Shown piece by piece: positions 1 to 11,800 of a DNA stretch of 64,000 nt. The DNA is from Plenodomus lindquistii (lineage: Eukaryota; Ascomycota; Dothideomycetes; Pleosporales; Leptosphaeriaceae), in the NCBI GenBank assembly GCA_025504975.1, contig JANUWI010000007.1, positions 62,001 to 126,000 on the forward strand, read 5' to 3'. The notes beneath the pieces were generated by a model. It searched no databases and had not been told where the DNA came from. It saw only the letters and a program-made list of their open reading frames with translations. Each line of letters begins with the position of its first letter. Positions within the stretch are counted from its first letter, which is position 1. The position numbers and the translations under genes were made by a program.

Positions 1-884
1 GGCAATAGTCAGGACTAGACCAGAGACGAATGGACCAAGAACGTGTCCATCGGACCAGCTGTACGGATTGTCTGAATAGTTGAGCGCAATGACGAGCAGA
101 AGCATGCCCGCAGCAATAAGGAAACTGCCAATCCAGTCCACTTTTCCCAGCTTCTGTTGAAGAGTCATCGATTCCTCAAGCTCTCGCTTTGGTGGGTTAT
201 AGCCAAAGAAGGTTCCACCTGTGCCTGCGGCGAACAGCCCGAGGATCATGTACCAGTATGGGCGCCAATTATCGGGGTTATTGCGGATCAATGAGCTGCC
301 AACAAGTATACCCACCACCGCAGCCAGGCCCGACGATAGGTTTACTGCAGATTGACCGTAGGCTCTGTATTTGCGAGGTAGCACCTCTGAGGGAATTGTG
401 TAGAGCAGTGCTTGGCAGCCAAAGGCCGATCCGATGAAGCAAAAGCCGGCGATTCCGGTGGCAATGTTCTGAGAGCGAGAGACGATGATGCTGCCGACAA
501 CACCTGAAGCGTTACATAATAGGATGAATGGCTTTCGACCCCAAAGGTCAGCTGCTTGGCTGATGGGCAATATGGCGACTAAGGTCAACATCGCAATGAT
601 AGATGGGAACCATGCTGCCAGATTTGGGGCTCCGAGTGTAGCACTCATAGGTCGGCCGAGAAGGCCTGACCCCACGAGGGCCGCAAGCTGAGCGAAGGAG
701 CTGGCGCAGACGGCCTGTTGAGAATAATCGTTAGCTGGGTGATTCGTCACAATGGAGACAACTTCATTCTTACGAAAATTGCGATGAATGTCCGAGCATG
801 TATACGAATCTGGAGCTCTTCTGCGGTATCGCTTCCCATCGTGTTCGCAACCTCGCGATGCTCAGAAGTGTCAGTCTTCTCCAT
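1..884 (-). CDS. MFS transporter, TRI12/DHA14-like efflux pump (3' end outside window)
   Basis: Proton-coupled drug/metabolite antiporter of the plasma or vacuolar membrane. Exon 1 is 774-884 and starts at an ATG giving MEKTDTSEHREV. A 59-nt intron lies at 715-773, and exon 2 runs off the left edge. The visible ~275 residues contain successive hydrophobic helices, the MFS loop motif DLWGRKP after the second helix, and the mid-protein sequence LGKVDWIGSFL followed by NPYSWSDGHVLGP. That last pair is characteristic of the fungal trichothecene-efflux (TRI12) and siderophore transporter group. The reading frame is open throughout. Substrate cannot be inferred: no biosynthetic cluster is visible in this window, and the family name does not imply trichothecene production. 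An earlier in-frame TTG exists upstream, but the ATG at 884 is the natural start. Confidence 0.85.
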
Positions 885-2572
885 GACGGTCAGGTTGTCG
901 TCGACCTGTGTCGATGTGCACACTGAAAATAGCGAGGATTGATGACTCGATTCGGGAATCAGTGTTGATGATCTTCTTGACAGAGAAGTGAGATGGGACA
1001 AACCAGGTGCTTGGGCTCTAGGTCAGTATTTGAGTCCAGAGTGGGAGCGCTACCTCGCCGCCACGAACTCCGCTACCAAGACCATCCCCACGATACGCTA
1101 ACTTAGATTCGTAGGTCTGGATCGCTAGCTGGCATCAGAGCGCAGTAGTTGATAATTGACCTCTGTGATACGCCCGTACTTTCACGGGTCGGATTATTAA
1201 ACTGATCTGGAGGTCGTCTCCCGACTTCAATCACAGCCAAGTCTCCGCTGACTCCCGTGCCCAGGCGCTGCACATTCAATGAGCGGAGGAGAATGTGATC
1301 ATGAAACACAACTCAACTGCCGACTTGGGCTTCACTCATAAGGCCAGTATGTCAATTTTCCTGCTTCATCATGGTCTCATTGGAAGTTGTGTCGAGGCGA
1401 CCAGTGTGCGTGAGGATCTCCATAATGCTACATACTATACTTCATGAAGTGTCGAGAAAGGCCATAGTGACCAGGTGCGCAATGCGTGCAGAGCGAAACA
1501 GGCGTCGCGGGATGCAGGTTCCGGCATCCGTTGCTCCAAACACACCCCACATTAGCTATCCCATACCGTATTGACAGCTGCAAGGCGGGGAAAGCTAACA
1601 GTAGCTTACATCGGTATTGACCAATGCACCACTGTGAATACGCGACCGCCAGTGGTATTAGATATCAAGGTCCGAAGAGATTGGCCTGATCTCATCGCAG
1701 CCCCTGCTAGCTTTACGCTGTTCGCAGCAGTGGATACGGTACTTCGATCTGGGGTAATGACACTAATTGGGGATGCAAGATGCAACTGCATCCCCACACT
1801 GTCTTGTTTCGCGACGATAGTTGAGCTGGGGGCTAGCGCAGATTGCTATGACCAACAAGCGATCACCCATACGCCACTGGCAAGTGATCATTCGTTACCA
1901 GCCTCGCCTATCAGGCACGATTGCGATTGGCTCGACCTTGGCTCAATTGTTCATTGACAATCATACGGCAGTTGACTCGGTTGAGAAGGCTCCGCTGTTC
2001 TCTAGTAACCCCGCGACTTCCAGAGGCTTGCGCTAGGTCATAGTTCACGTCCGTTGCCAGTTCCAATCTACCCCATGCGGATCAAAACATCCCCACATTC
2101 CGCTAGCAGCCCCGCATACGGCATAGCGCAAGGGCGTTGATCTGCTACATCGCACACTCTCCACATGCCGATGGACCATAACCCAACGCTACGGCTTTCA
2201 TTCACTCCGTTGCCCACTTCGGCTTGTTGATCTAGATTCACGGGACCACTTTTGAGAGCCCTGAACTACATCTACTCTACCGGAACAAGTTGTTGTTTCT
2301 CGACGTTGGCACCTGGCACTGCCACCTCTAGCGACACGCATACGTAAGACACAGAATGTTTGCGTCAGAAATGGGGGACTCATGCATAAGACGCAATCGG
2401 CCATTGCTTATCCAAGCTGTGAGCCGAGTGCATGACTGTTGAGACTGGCTGCGTTATGTCCATATCGCCAAAGCGTTGAATCCGATTGTGGGGAAGATGA
2501 ACCGAATGGCCGGAATGGATCGATCCGCGACATCAGGATTCTCCTACTGTGTAAATCAATCCAGGCCCCTTA
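885..2572. other. Intergenic region, no gene recognised
   Basis: About 1.7 kb between the MFS gene and the Pth11-like gene. Only short open frames without recognisable domains or plausible exon joins occur on either strand. I see no repeat, tRNA or transposon signature. Confidence 0.4.
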
Positions 2573-3758
2573 CTAGCGTCTGATATGAGGTTCATTGGTG
2601 ATGTCGATCTCAGTCATCTCCAGTATTTGGAACTGGTCATTCCTTTTCTTACTCCCCACCGTAGCGCTCCTCGTGCGACTCGATGCATCGCGACTACTCC
2701 CGAACCTGCCATAATAATGGTTTGTCGACTTCTGTACTTCGAGGCCCGGATGAAGCACATGATGGAGTGCCTGCAACGCTGGTCTCATCACGACCAGTGT
2801 TGCGACCCATATGCCTACGTCCATCTCAACCACAGCCAAGCAGTTGGGCATAATGTGCGCATATTGTGGCTCCGTTTTCGCCATCGGGTCGGGGTAAAAC
2901 ATGATCACAAAGCGCGCAATAGTCAAGCCTGTATGTACGAGTCCAAGAAGTATGAGTCCTATCAGCTGTTTGACTTCGGGTCGTCTTCGTTTGATCTTGA
3001 GGAGCGTAGGTATTGGGAGTGTGATGACCAGGGCGGAAGTGATGAGGTTGAAGACCGCAGTGCTATCGCATGCGGTGTCAGTTGCTTTCATGGTCCATTG
3101 CCTAACGTGGCGGCTTACTGGTGGCGATCAGTTGCAGCTCCGTCTTATGCTTGGAGAGACTTACCCTCATGCGAAACTTGTTCAGGTCGATACAAGTACC
3201 GTCCACTTTCTTGTCCCACGTTCGGCTTATGGGCGTACATTGAAAGATACTAATTATGAACGCCGACCCGTACGCTCCGATAATAAGCACTATCGTACCC
3301 CATATCGCTACTCTAGTAACCCGAATGATAGGATCGGTAGACGTAGAGCACATTGCGCGATAGAGCAGACATAACGAAAGTTTGGAGAGCGGCGTGGTGA
3401 GTTTAAACAAAATCTGGTTGACGTATAAGAGTTTAGACGGCCACTCCGAAGTGCGCGTTGAGATGGCGATGTCAGCCTTGGCCTTTCCGTAGTCAAATTC
3501 GAAAACGAGAACTAATTGGATCATGCTTTGCAGTATTGCGCAAACCTAACAAATCGTTGGATTAGTTTCGGGGTCCCCTGGAACAATGTGCAGGTACCTA
3601 ACACCTACCATGGCAGCAACAAGGCAAAGATCAGACATGTCTTGCTTCCTCTGGCGTAGCCTGAACCATAGTCTCACACCTAAGGTAAGTAGAGCCGCCG
3701 ACCCGAACACAAAGGTGACGATGATCAGCTGGAACCCAATGGGTTGTAGTTCAGTCAT
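2573..3758 (-). CDS. Pth11-like integral membrane protein (fungal rhodopsin-domain family)
   Basis: Seven-helix membrane protein of the fungal Pth11/rhodopsin-like family, whose members are putative receptors. Exon 1 (3609-3758) encodes a first helix ending in RLRQRKQDMSD. A 63-nt intron (3546-3608) follows. Exon 2 carries the family landmarks FKLTTPLSKLSLCLLYRA and FQCTPISRTWDK...GTCID. The last exon (about 3091-2573) holds two to three more helices, with the PIP turn of 'LPIPTLLK' and a polar cytosolic tail. There is no CFEM domain. The exon 2/3 join is problematic. The only strong donor (GTAAGT, complement of about 3161-3166) leaves phase 0, while the acceptors near 3102 and 3063 need phase 2. 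Either a weak donor a few codons upstream is used or one nucleotide has been gained. Identity is secure; the exact model is not. Confidence 0.7.
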
Positions 3759-4676
3759 GGTATAATGGGTGATCTACAGACGGAAGGCCGCGGTAACCAA
3801 GGTGCGAACCGATGTTATATGTAGGTGCGCAGCATTTCGCAGACAGGCCCAGCCATATTGCCCATGTGCTGTCGAGCTGGCCTGACATTCACATCGTCCC
3901 GTAGAGACTGCTGACTAGAGACTGAGCAGAACCGCCGAACCGGAAAGGACGGGGCCATGTAAAATTTCAGTCGGGTTTTTTGTGTTACTATGCCGCCATA
4001 TCGACGCTGTGCTTGATTGGCGCATTCAGCTCAAGCGTGATTGCCAGCGGAGCGCGACATGATGCCATTTGCAATCCTTCGATCCTTCGATCCTTCGCAT
4101 CCTGCACTTTCGCCTTTATGTAGTTCGAATTACGTCGCGTACTTGAATAATGTCAGGAACCTCGTACACTAACGTGTCGCAGGTGGTCGTAGCTCGAATC
4201 ATGTCTTCCAGAATCATGTCTTCCAGCTGGATAGAGTGTGCCGAGCCTCCTCAATACATTCAGTAAAGACACACTGCAGACTCTTGGGCGTGGCCGCTAC
4301 GATATGTTCGGTGAGAAGTTGTGAGATTGTAGGAATGGTTTCGCCGCGAGATAATCTCCGGGCCGTGGCGTGGCAACGCTAGCGCCCCGTCCCCTGTTCC
4401 GGCCCGTGGTCGTCGTGAACCCTGAATACGGACATCTCGTCCGCAAAGTGGACTCTCTTGTCCATGTATCACGGCGATGGCACGTACAATTGGCCCAGGC
4501 AAGATGTGTATTTGCGGCCCTTGGACGTAGTGGCCAGCCCAGGTGCTTTCCGTGTACCGGTAGGGAAGGCGTTGTGCCGCCGCTGCTGCTGCATCGAGTC
4601 ATGGCACATCCACAACACATAAAGCAAGTCCACGTCCTTGCCTGGCTGCGGCCGCATCGTCGGCTGATTGATTGCC
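3759..4676. other. Intergenic region with short tandem duplications
   Basis: No gene recognised. Two small direct duplications are visible: an 8-nt unit (GATCCTTC-like) repeated about three times near 4073-4100, and a perfect 15-nt tandem duplication at about 4197-4226. Both look like replication-slippage products in the upstream region of the tannase-family gene. Confidence 0.5.
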
Positions 4677-6438
4677 ATGATGTTAGCGAGTGCAGTGTTG
4701 GTGCTGCTTCCCCTGGTCTGGCCGACCGCCTCGGCTTCAAAGACCTTCGAAACCAAGTGTCTTAACTTCAAGCCTGAGAAGTACGTAGACGGCGCAACGC
4801 GCAACGTCCGCGAATATGTTCGCGCTGGCACAACATTAAGCTTCCCGGACAACGACGCGACTTGTAACCGTGGGAGTCAGGCAGTATCAAGCAATCTTTG
4901 TCGTATTGCGCTTTCCATCAACACAACTCGTACCTCCAGTATCACTTTTGAAGCATGGTTTCCAGAGAACTGGTCGGGTCGCTTCCTGGCCACGGGTAAT
5001 GGCGGTATTGACGGATGTAAGTCATCGACGCAGTGCCCCTTCTCTCAAAGAACATAGTTGCTAAGAACTTCCAAACTTGTAGGCATCAAGTATGAGGATT
5101 TGGCGTATGGCGCATCCCAGGGCTTTGCGACCGTCGGCGCGAACAACGGCAAGAATGGAACAGGCGGCGTAGCCTTCTACAACAGGCCCGAGACAGTTGT
5201 CGACTTCGCCTGGCGATCGTGAGTCTGCCATGCGACTGCTCTCGTGCGAAACAATGGTTGACGTAGTTACAAGGCTACACACTAGCGTCCAAGCAGGCAA
5301 AAAGCTGACCAAGAAGTTGTACAAAGAGCGCCATTCAAAGTCCTACTACCTGGGATGCTCCCTCGGTGGAAGGCAAGGTGTCAAGAGCGCCGAGAAGTTC
5401 CCCAAGGATTTTGATGGCATCGTTGCTGGCGCGCCGGCCGTCGACTTCAACGATCTTGTATCATGGCGTGCACGCTTTTACACAATCACAGGGCCAAACA
5501 CAGGGCCAAACTTCATTCCTGCAACCGCTTGGAAAACATGGATACATGATGAGGTGCTCCGCCAATGCGACACCATCGACCGGGTCGAAGATGGCATTAT
5601 TGAAGATCCCTCGTTGTGCAAATTTAACGCCTCTACGCTTCTCTGTGGCCGCAACAGCAGTGCTTGCTTGAACGACAATCAGGTCCATCAGATCAACACA
5701 ATCTTCAGCGACTATGAGTATCCGAATGGAGATCTAATCTTCCCAGCTATGCAGCCCGGAAGTGAAATAAACGCAGTCGACCGGCTCTATGCCGGTGTAC
5801 CATTCCCGTACTCCGAGGATTGGTTCAAATATGTTGTTTTCAACAATCCGCTATGGAACGCTTCAGCTTTCGGCGATCTAGCGGCTCGTGTGGCTGAGAT
5901 GCTGAACCCAGGTGATATTCGCACGTATCCTGCCTCGCTGCCGAAATTTGAGCGAAGGGGCGGAAAGCTGCTCATGTATCATGGTCAACAAGACAATCAG
6001 ATCACAGCTTTCAATACCAATCGCTTCTACGAACGCCTGCGAGGCCGAAGAAGCTACGCGTCCATGGATGAATGGACGCGCTTTTTCAGGATATCGGGCA
6101 TGTTTCATTGTAATTCTGGTCCTGGGGCGTGGGTTCTCGGTCAAGGTGGGAATGCGGCACAAAATGGTATTGCGTACGACGGACAGCATAATGTGCTCAA
6201 GGCTATTGTCGACTGGGTCGAGCAAGGTGTAGCGCCAGAGTACATGGAGGGCACCAAGTTCATTAACGACACGGTCACGCTCGGCGTTGACTTTACACGC
6301 CAGCATTGCAAGTACGTATTTCAGTCCCCTGCTTCATACCGCCTGCAACTTGAGCTGACATTTACCACTAGATTCCCTTTGCGCAATACATATATTGGCG
6401 GTGACTACAAGCAGTCCTCGAGCTGGGCTTGCCAATGA
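4677..6438 (+). CDS. Secreted tannase / feruloyl esterase family protein (1)
   Basis: Extracellular serine esterase of the tannase/feruloyl-esterase family, which releases gallic or ferulic acid from plant polyphenol esters. Four exons join in frame: 4677-5016, 5083-5218, 5274-6311 and 6372-6438, giving about 526 aa. A signal peptide is evident (MMLASAVLVLLPLVWPTASA). The nucleophile serine sits in GCSLGGRQG. The family's catalytic His is in the FHCNSGPG segment near the C-terminus; the Cys preceding the Ser and the Cys after the His are the conserved CS/HC pair. Many N-glycosylation sequons support secretion. A TTG codon lies 9 nt upstream, but the ATG at 4677 is the obvious start. A 12-nt tandem duplication near 5487-5511 repeats the residues TGPN. 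The 3' end lies only 24 nt from the end of the convergent thioesterase gene. Substrate specificity cannot be read from sequence. Confidence 0.88.
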
Positions 6439-6462
6439 GTTGACACCCTTTCTTACAGGTAC

Positions 6463-7065
6463 TCATAGTGCAGCTGACGGCTCGAAATCAATACTAGCCT
6501 TGTTATGCTCACATACACACAAAACCTTGCCACTAGACTTGTCTCGGAATTCCCCGCGGATCGTGGCTAGTCTACTGCCCATTTGCAGGACTTCGCAGCG
6601 AATCTCTACCGTCGTACCCATACGTACTGGACGCAAGTACGTCACTGAAAGACTCCTCGAAACACCTCCAAACCACCAGAAGTCCCTTCGTGCCAGTGGC
6701 GCAGCGCACATCGTGGTGGCCATGTCGAACACAAGCGCGACAGCTCCGCCATGCATATTCCTCATTCGATTTGAAAATCTTTGCGCGATGCCTAACTCGA
6801 AGACGCATGTTGCTTTTGGGAACCTTGTGGCGCCGATTAATCGGATACACTCACGCATCAGGTGGTCGTCCATGCCCTATGCTCACCATTCAGCGCCACC
6901 AGCTCCAATCAGTCGCAATTCGCTCACCTCAAAGCTTCCGTCTTGACCCGGAGCCTGTTTGTATTCATCCATATATGCTTGGATGCGCTCTTTCGGGTCG
7001 TCAATGTCGACTCGGAATAGCATCCCCGGGGTCTGCAGCATTGCAGAAGTGTATCGTTCAGACAT
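6463..7065 (-). CDS. Hotdog-fold thioesterase (PaaI/ACOT13-like)
   Basis: Acyl-CoA thioesterase-like protein of about 183 aa. Exon 1 is 6928-7065 (start MSERYTS) and exon 2 is 6463-6876. The 51-nt intron (6877-6927) contains in-frame TGA and TAG codons, so the naive reading suggests two separate ORFs; splicing restores GSFEGMDDHLMREC. The hotdog core is recognisable: the helix motif NMHGGAVALVFDMA, then GVSRSLSVTYLRPVRMGTTV and a final strand ending CEHNKASID. PaaI/ACOT13-type enzymes hydrolyse medium- to long-chain or aryl acyl-CoAs. No clear organelle targeting signal is seen. It is convergent with, and almost abuts, the upstream tannase-family gene. Confidence 0.82.
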
Positions 7066-7969
7066 AGTCGATAGGTCTCTCGCGCAGAAAGATGTAGAGC
7101 AGAAAAATCCAGAAAGACTACCACATGGGTAGCGCGGTTGGCGAATGTTTACAGCGATTGACTCGCCTGTACCCACTGTTAGTGTCTCTGGTCTACCTAT
7201 ACTGCATGCTCTACACCTCGAAGCGGGGTGACAACCTCGGCTGAGACGTTAGATACCTTGAGCGCGCTGCCAGACTCATTTCCACGACAACATTCGATTC
7301 CAGTCCTGCGAAGGCGTCGATCGTGATAATCAACAGTGTGCATACCTGGAGTATTCTTGAACGGGTTTGGCCTGTGGCAGGCCGCCTAAGATGCTTCGCA
7401 GACCGCCAATAGCTGTAAGATCGGCTACGCACCGATGCTGCGATTGGTCCCCCCTTGAACGCCGGGATCCTTTGATGGCAACGTGATGATCGTGCATCCT
7501 TACTCGGGTCCTTTTCGCGATACCACAGAGCATACTGTACTGCTACATCACCTTCCGTTGATGCTTAGCAGTGGCAGGCGCAGCAGCTTTGAAAGGAGAG
7601 GTCATACGCCCTTCATGCGTTCATAGACGTCAGGTGAAAGCACTGCGCCTGCAGGTTGATGCCTTGGAACCCGTCGTGTTGTGGTGGTAGAGGCTGGTGG
7701 ACTTCAACTGTGGAGGCGCAGCAGCCTACCTACCTAGAGATTGAAGCATTGTATCGACTGCCCTTGGAGGCTACTCGGCTCCTGAAAAGCGAAATTAAAG
7801 CTTCATTATCACGACGGGAAGCCTTCATTATTGAGACTATTTCAAGCATTGCGCGCCGCTCAGAGAGGCATCTCCTGTTTTCAAATTGCTTACGTTGCTC
7901 ACCTCTTCCTTTGTCAAACCCGTGTATACTCGTTTCACAGCACTCTCCTCACAACATCAAACCGTCAAC
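7066..7969. other. Intergenic region, no gene recognised
   Basis: About 0.9 kb. A few short open frames on the minus strand (7211-7533) have no recognisable features or joinable exons. I regard the region as non-coding upstream sequence for the divergent thioesterase and membrane-protein genes. Confidence 0.4.
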
Positions 7970-8749
7970 ATGTCACCGATATTGAACATCGCCATCATAC
8001 TGACCTGCGTTGTATTGATCGCCCTCTCGGCCGCCAATTTCTACTTCAGTGCTGACGGTTACAAGACCTTCGTCCCGCGCTTCAAAGATGTCGATAGGGT
8101 GGTGTGGTTTGGGCCTGCTGGTTCTAACCGCGTCGACCAAATACAAAACGACGCAGATCCGGTCTGGGTTTGGCTTCATGTTGACTGGACGACTGAAACT
8201 GTCATTTGGATCAGCGGAGCCTTCAGCATAGTTGCTGGCTTCTTGGGCATCGGTGGGCTAATACTCGACATGAGGATACGCTTACGTCTGCATTCGCTTT
8301 GATAGCCAACTCGAGACTGATACTGTGGACAGTGTCCTTCTCGCAAGTGGACACTACTGTCGCTCCTCGTCGCTGCGGTGACCTTCATTTGCACACTAGT
8401 TTGCATGATTCTCGCATTTGTCAAGCAAAGCAATTTCGAGTCCTCCTGCTCGGTGGCCAACCCAAGCCGTGTTGATACTGGGACATCTTGCAAATGTACT
8501 GGTGAGCTTGTGAGATGCAAGCTGATGCCATATATTACGCCTGGACTTGTCCTAGTCTCCAACGGATCACTGTGCACCAACGCTCGCGCATCGCGTATGC
8601 TTCTTGTTTCACTAATGGTCTTTTCGCTGCTCTTGGTTACGACGCTCAGCTTCAAGATGATTTCCGTTCATAAGAGTAGCGGTGTTGGGCGCAAGGACTC
8701 TAGAGCCGAACACCAGAAGCTCGAGGCTGCTATGGAGGGTAGTCCTTGA
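7970..8749 (+). pseudogene. Four-helix membrane protein, frame-disrupted
   Basis: Unrecognised small fungal membrane protein with four predicted transmembrane helices. They are IILTCVVLIALSAANFYF near the start, WISGAFSIVAGFLGIGG, LLSLLVAAVTFICTLVCMIL, and LLVSLMVFSLLLVTTL. A cysteine-containing extracellular loop lies between helices 3 and 4. The frame of helices 1-2 ends at a TGA at 8300. A plausible 53-nt intron (8253-8305) removes that stop and continues into ANSRLILWTVSFSQ. The following helix is in a different frame, so one extra nucleotide, or a loss of two, is needed near 8347. No short intron there explains it. It is either a real frameshift (pseudogene) or an assembly error. No function is proposed. 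Confidence 0.55.
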
Positions 8750-8899
8750 ACTAGTCACACGACAGGATCTACATAACCCTAACTATCAATTTTGTATCAC
8801 GTCGGGCAACATCATGTGAATGACGGTATGGACCAAACCACACTCGCTATGAGCACAAGCAAGTAGCAAGGTTGTACAACCATGACGATATGATGGTGA

Positions 8900-11800
8900 T
8901 CATGAAATCCTTCTCAGCAGGGCCAAGTGACTACCAGCCGTCACGGTGTCTCCAGGCTTCACAAGAAGCTTCTCCACCTTCAGACCTCCTGTGCTTAGCG
9001 CAGAGTCGGGTGTTTTGATCGCAATCTCCAGCTTCATCGCTTCCAGTATAACAATCTACGCTTAGTCAGTATCTTTCTCGAGCAAAATGATATGGAGTGA
9101 CGCACCACCGTAGCTTCATTAACCTGGTCGCCCTCCTTGACCTCCACCTTCCACACGTTGGCATCGACCGGTGCCTCTACACTGGCGATCTTGGGGTCGT
9201 CAAGGAGCTTCTCCACTGTGCTTTCATCAACTTGGTTCTCTGCCTTCTCCCTCCTCCATCTTGCTAGACTCTCATTCTCCGCCTTGGTCATTTCGGTCTG
9301 CGCGATGGCTTGTTTTCTCCTTATCTCTTCTACCTCGCTCTTCGTATTCACCAATAGCTCGTTGTGCTCCGCCATGTCGAACTCCACCTCTTCAAACTCC
9401 CAATCATACTTGCCTGCTCTGAACTTTCCTAGCAGGTCATCAAGTTGTTCTTCACTTACCTGGTAGAATGTGAGGATGTCAAAGTCACGGAAGATCCACG
9501 GTTGCTGATCCTTGTCGAAGCCGGGCTTGTAACTATGATAGTCCCAGCATGGGACCGTACGGCCGATCATTTGATACCCACCTGGCGAGTCTACGGGGTA
9601 TATTGACATGCAACTACCGGCCCAGCCCAGGGTACCTTCTGGTGTGAACACACGGCTTGGGTTCATCTTGGGGGCAGACAAGCGTTGTCGCGGGTCGACT
9701 GGTAGCGAGACCGTATTTCCGCAGAAGAAGCCAACAACGACAGCCATGAACTTGCCAGTGAGGTAAATGTCTTTAAGCTCCTGTGGTGTAAAAGCGTTGT
9801 TCTTTGCGACAAAAGCAAGATTATCTGGGAGGTACGGGGCGTGAGGACGTTGATTCGTCATATAACGTTGCGTGGCTTCGGTCTGCAGTTTTGATTCAAA
9901 AGAGAGCGGAAGTTTGAAGACTCGAGTCGGAACTTTAGTGGTGCGTAAATCTCCTAGTTGAGATTCGAGGTTTTGTAGGTGTGAAACAAGGTCCGATCGC
10001 GGTAGCACGGCGCCGTTGTAGTACAGGAGCAAGCTCGTGCAGCATCCGACTGTATTGTGGATGTTCGCTCTGATGTGTTCCGGCGTTTGAAAGGAGCGCA
10101 AAGCATTCTCAAGCGCGGTGACGCGGCAACGATGATTGAGATCGAACGACTCGTTGCCGTACTCCACGAGCAAGTGATCATCCCCACCTTGGCGATATCG
10201 AACCTGAGGGATGTCCCCATCGCTCGATTTCTCCCACACTATTGCCTTGCCGATGTCATCCTCATGGAAGTTGACGTGACCGCCTTGGAGCCTTGCGATT
10301 TGGCCAAAAACGCCTCCACTTTGCACTGCACGCTCGATGGACTCCAAGAACTCATCGTTGCGTCTTCTCTTCTTCAACGCATCTTCAAGGCCAATCCGAA
10401 CATACTTCAGCGTGTTTCCCGCCTTCAGTTGACCCAACTTCCACCAATCAGCCTTGATGACCGTAGTGCTGCTTGTGAAGCCACCGAAGTTAGGGCAGTC
10501 CACGGGGAAGATGCATGGCTCATCTCCGGTCCAATTGAGGGCACCTAACGGATATCCGTACTCGATCAAATTGCTGGGATGCGCGCCACCTTCGCCGCCG
10601 TCTTCGCGGGCCCATTTAGGTACAGGTCCCACAAGGCGGATACCGCTGCGAGATGCGTTGTGTGAGATTTTCCATTTTGTATCATAGATCTGACTGATGA
10701 AGTCGGGCTCGAAATACCCTTCGTCATGAGGTCCCACCATAGCAGCGATCTCCCAGTCCGTCTTGTACTCCAGTTTTAGATGTTCAGGAAGCGCGATAGA
10801 AGCAGGGAGCGACGAAGGGAGCGTAGAAAGTTGTAGCAGGTCTCCAGGAGCGAGTGCACGACCCTGGTACCCGCCGATAGCAACAAGTGGAGATGTAGAC
10901 TTTGAGCCAAAGTAGTCGGCAATAGCTGGGAAACCACCATGAACGGCAAGGTATGAGCGACAACCGCCGCCGGTTGACTTTCCGATCTTCAGCTTTTGGC
11001 CTGATTCGATTATGATATTGGTCCACATGGGGAACTCTTGTCCATCCAGTGTCGCTTCCATTGGCGCACCACAAAGAGCGACGACGGCTCGACCCAAAAA
11101 GCGTAGTTCGGGACCGCTGAGGGTAATCTCAAGCCCTTCTTTTCCACGCGGGTTTCCAACGAGCATGTTCGCGATTTGGAAAGCCATGGGATCCATCGCT
11201 CCAGAATGGGGTATACCCTTTCCTACGGTCGGTCTCCCGGGAAGATCCTGTATCAAGGTGTATGCCCCAGGCGAGACTACATCAATCGCGTTAGGTACGT
11301 ACTGAAAGTCCTTTAAAAAACTCGTCATCGTATCTCCGGCCTCAAAGCGGGGATCTCTGAGTATAGTAGCCAGAAAGTCAAGGTTAGTGGGCGGCCCGCA
11401 GATCGAAGACTCGCTCAGTAACTCCGTCATCAACAAGGTGGTCTCCTTTCGTGACGCGGAATGTGCTATAACTTTTGCTATCATTGGATCTTTTATTGAT
11501 CAGCTAAACTAAATTCAGATCAACTTCCCGTTGCAGATTTCCGTACCGTAGTTGGGTGTTATGCGTGCTCCTGTGAAAACCCATGTATCTACTCGGCTAC
11601 CAGGCAGGTCCTTCCACTCAACCTTCTGGAGTAGACCTGGCGATGGCGCAAAGTCTTTGAGTGGATTTTCCGCATAGACACGGGCTTCGATAGCAGATCC
11701 TGATGGGCTGTTAGGTTGCACATTCTTCAATATGCCGCCGTCGATACCGCCTTTTCCAGCGAGTTGCAAATCTGCTTGCTGCAGCATGAGTTCTACGAGA

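Noticed and set aside
6870..6930. Two stop codons apparently breaking the hotdog thioesterase
   Set aside because: They lie in a canonical 51-nt intron (6877-6927); splicing gives a continuous frame that matches the family.
1..8749. Secondary-metabolite cluster around the TRI12-like pump
   Set aside because: No synthase, terpene cyclase or tailoring set is present in the window; a pump alone is not evidence of a cluster.
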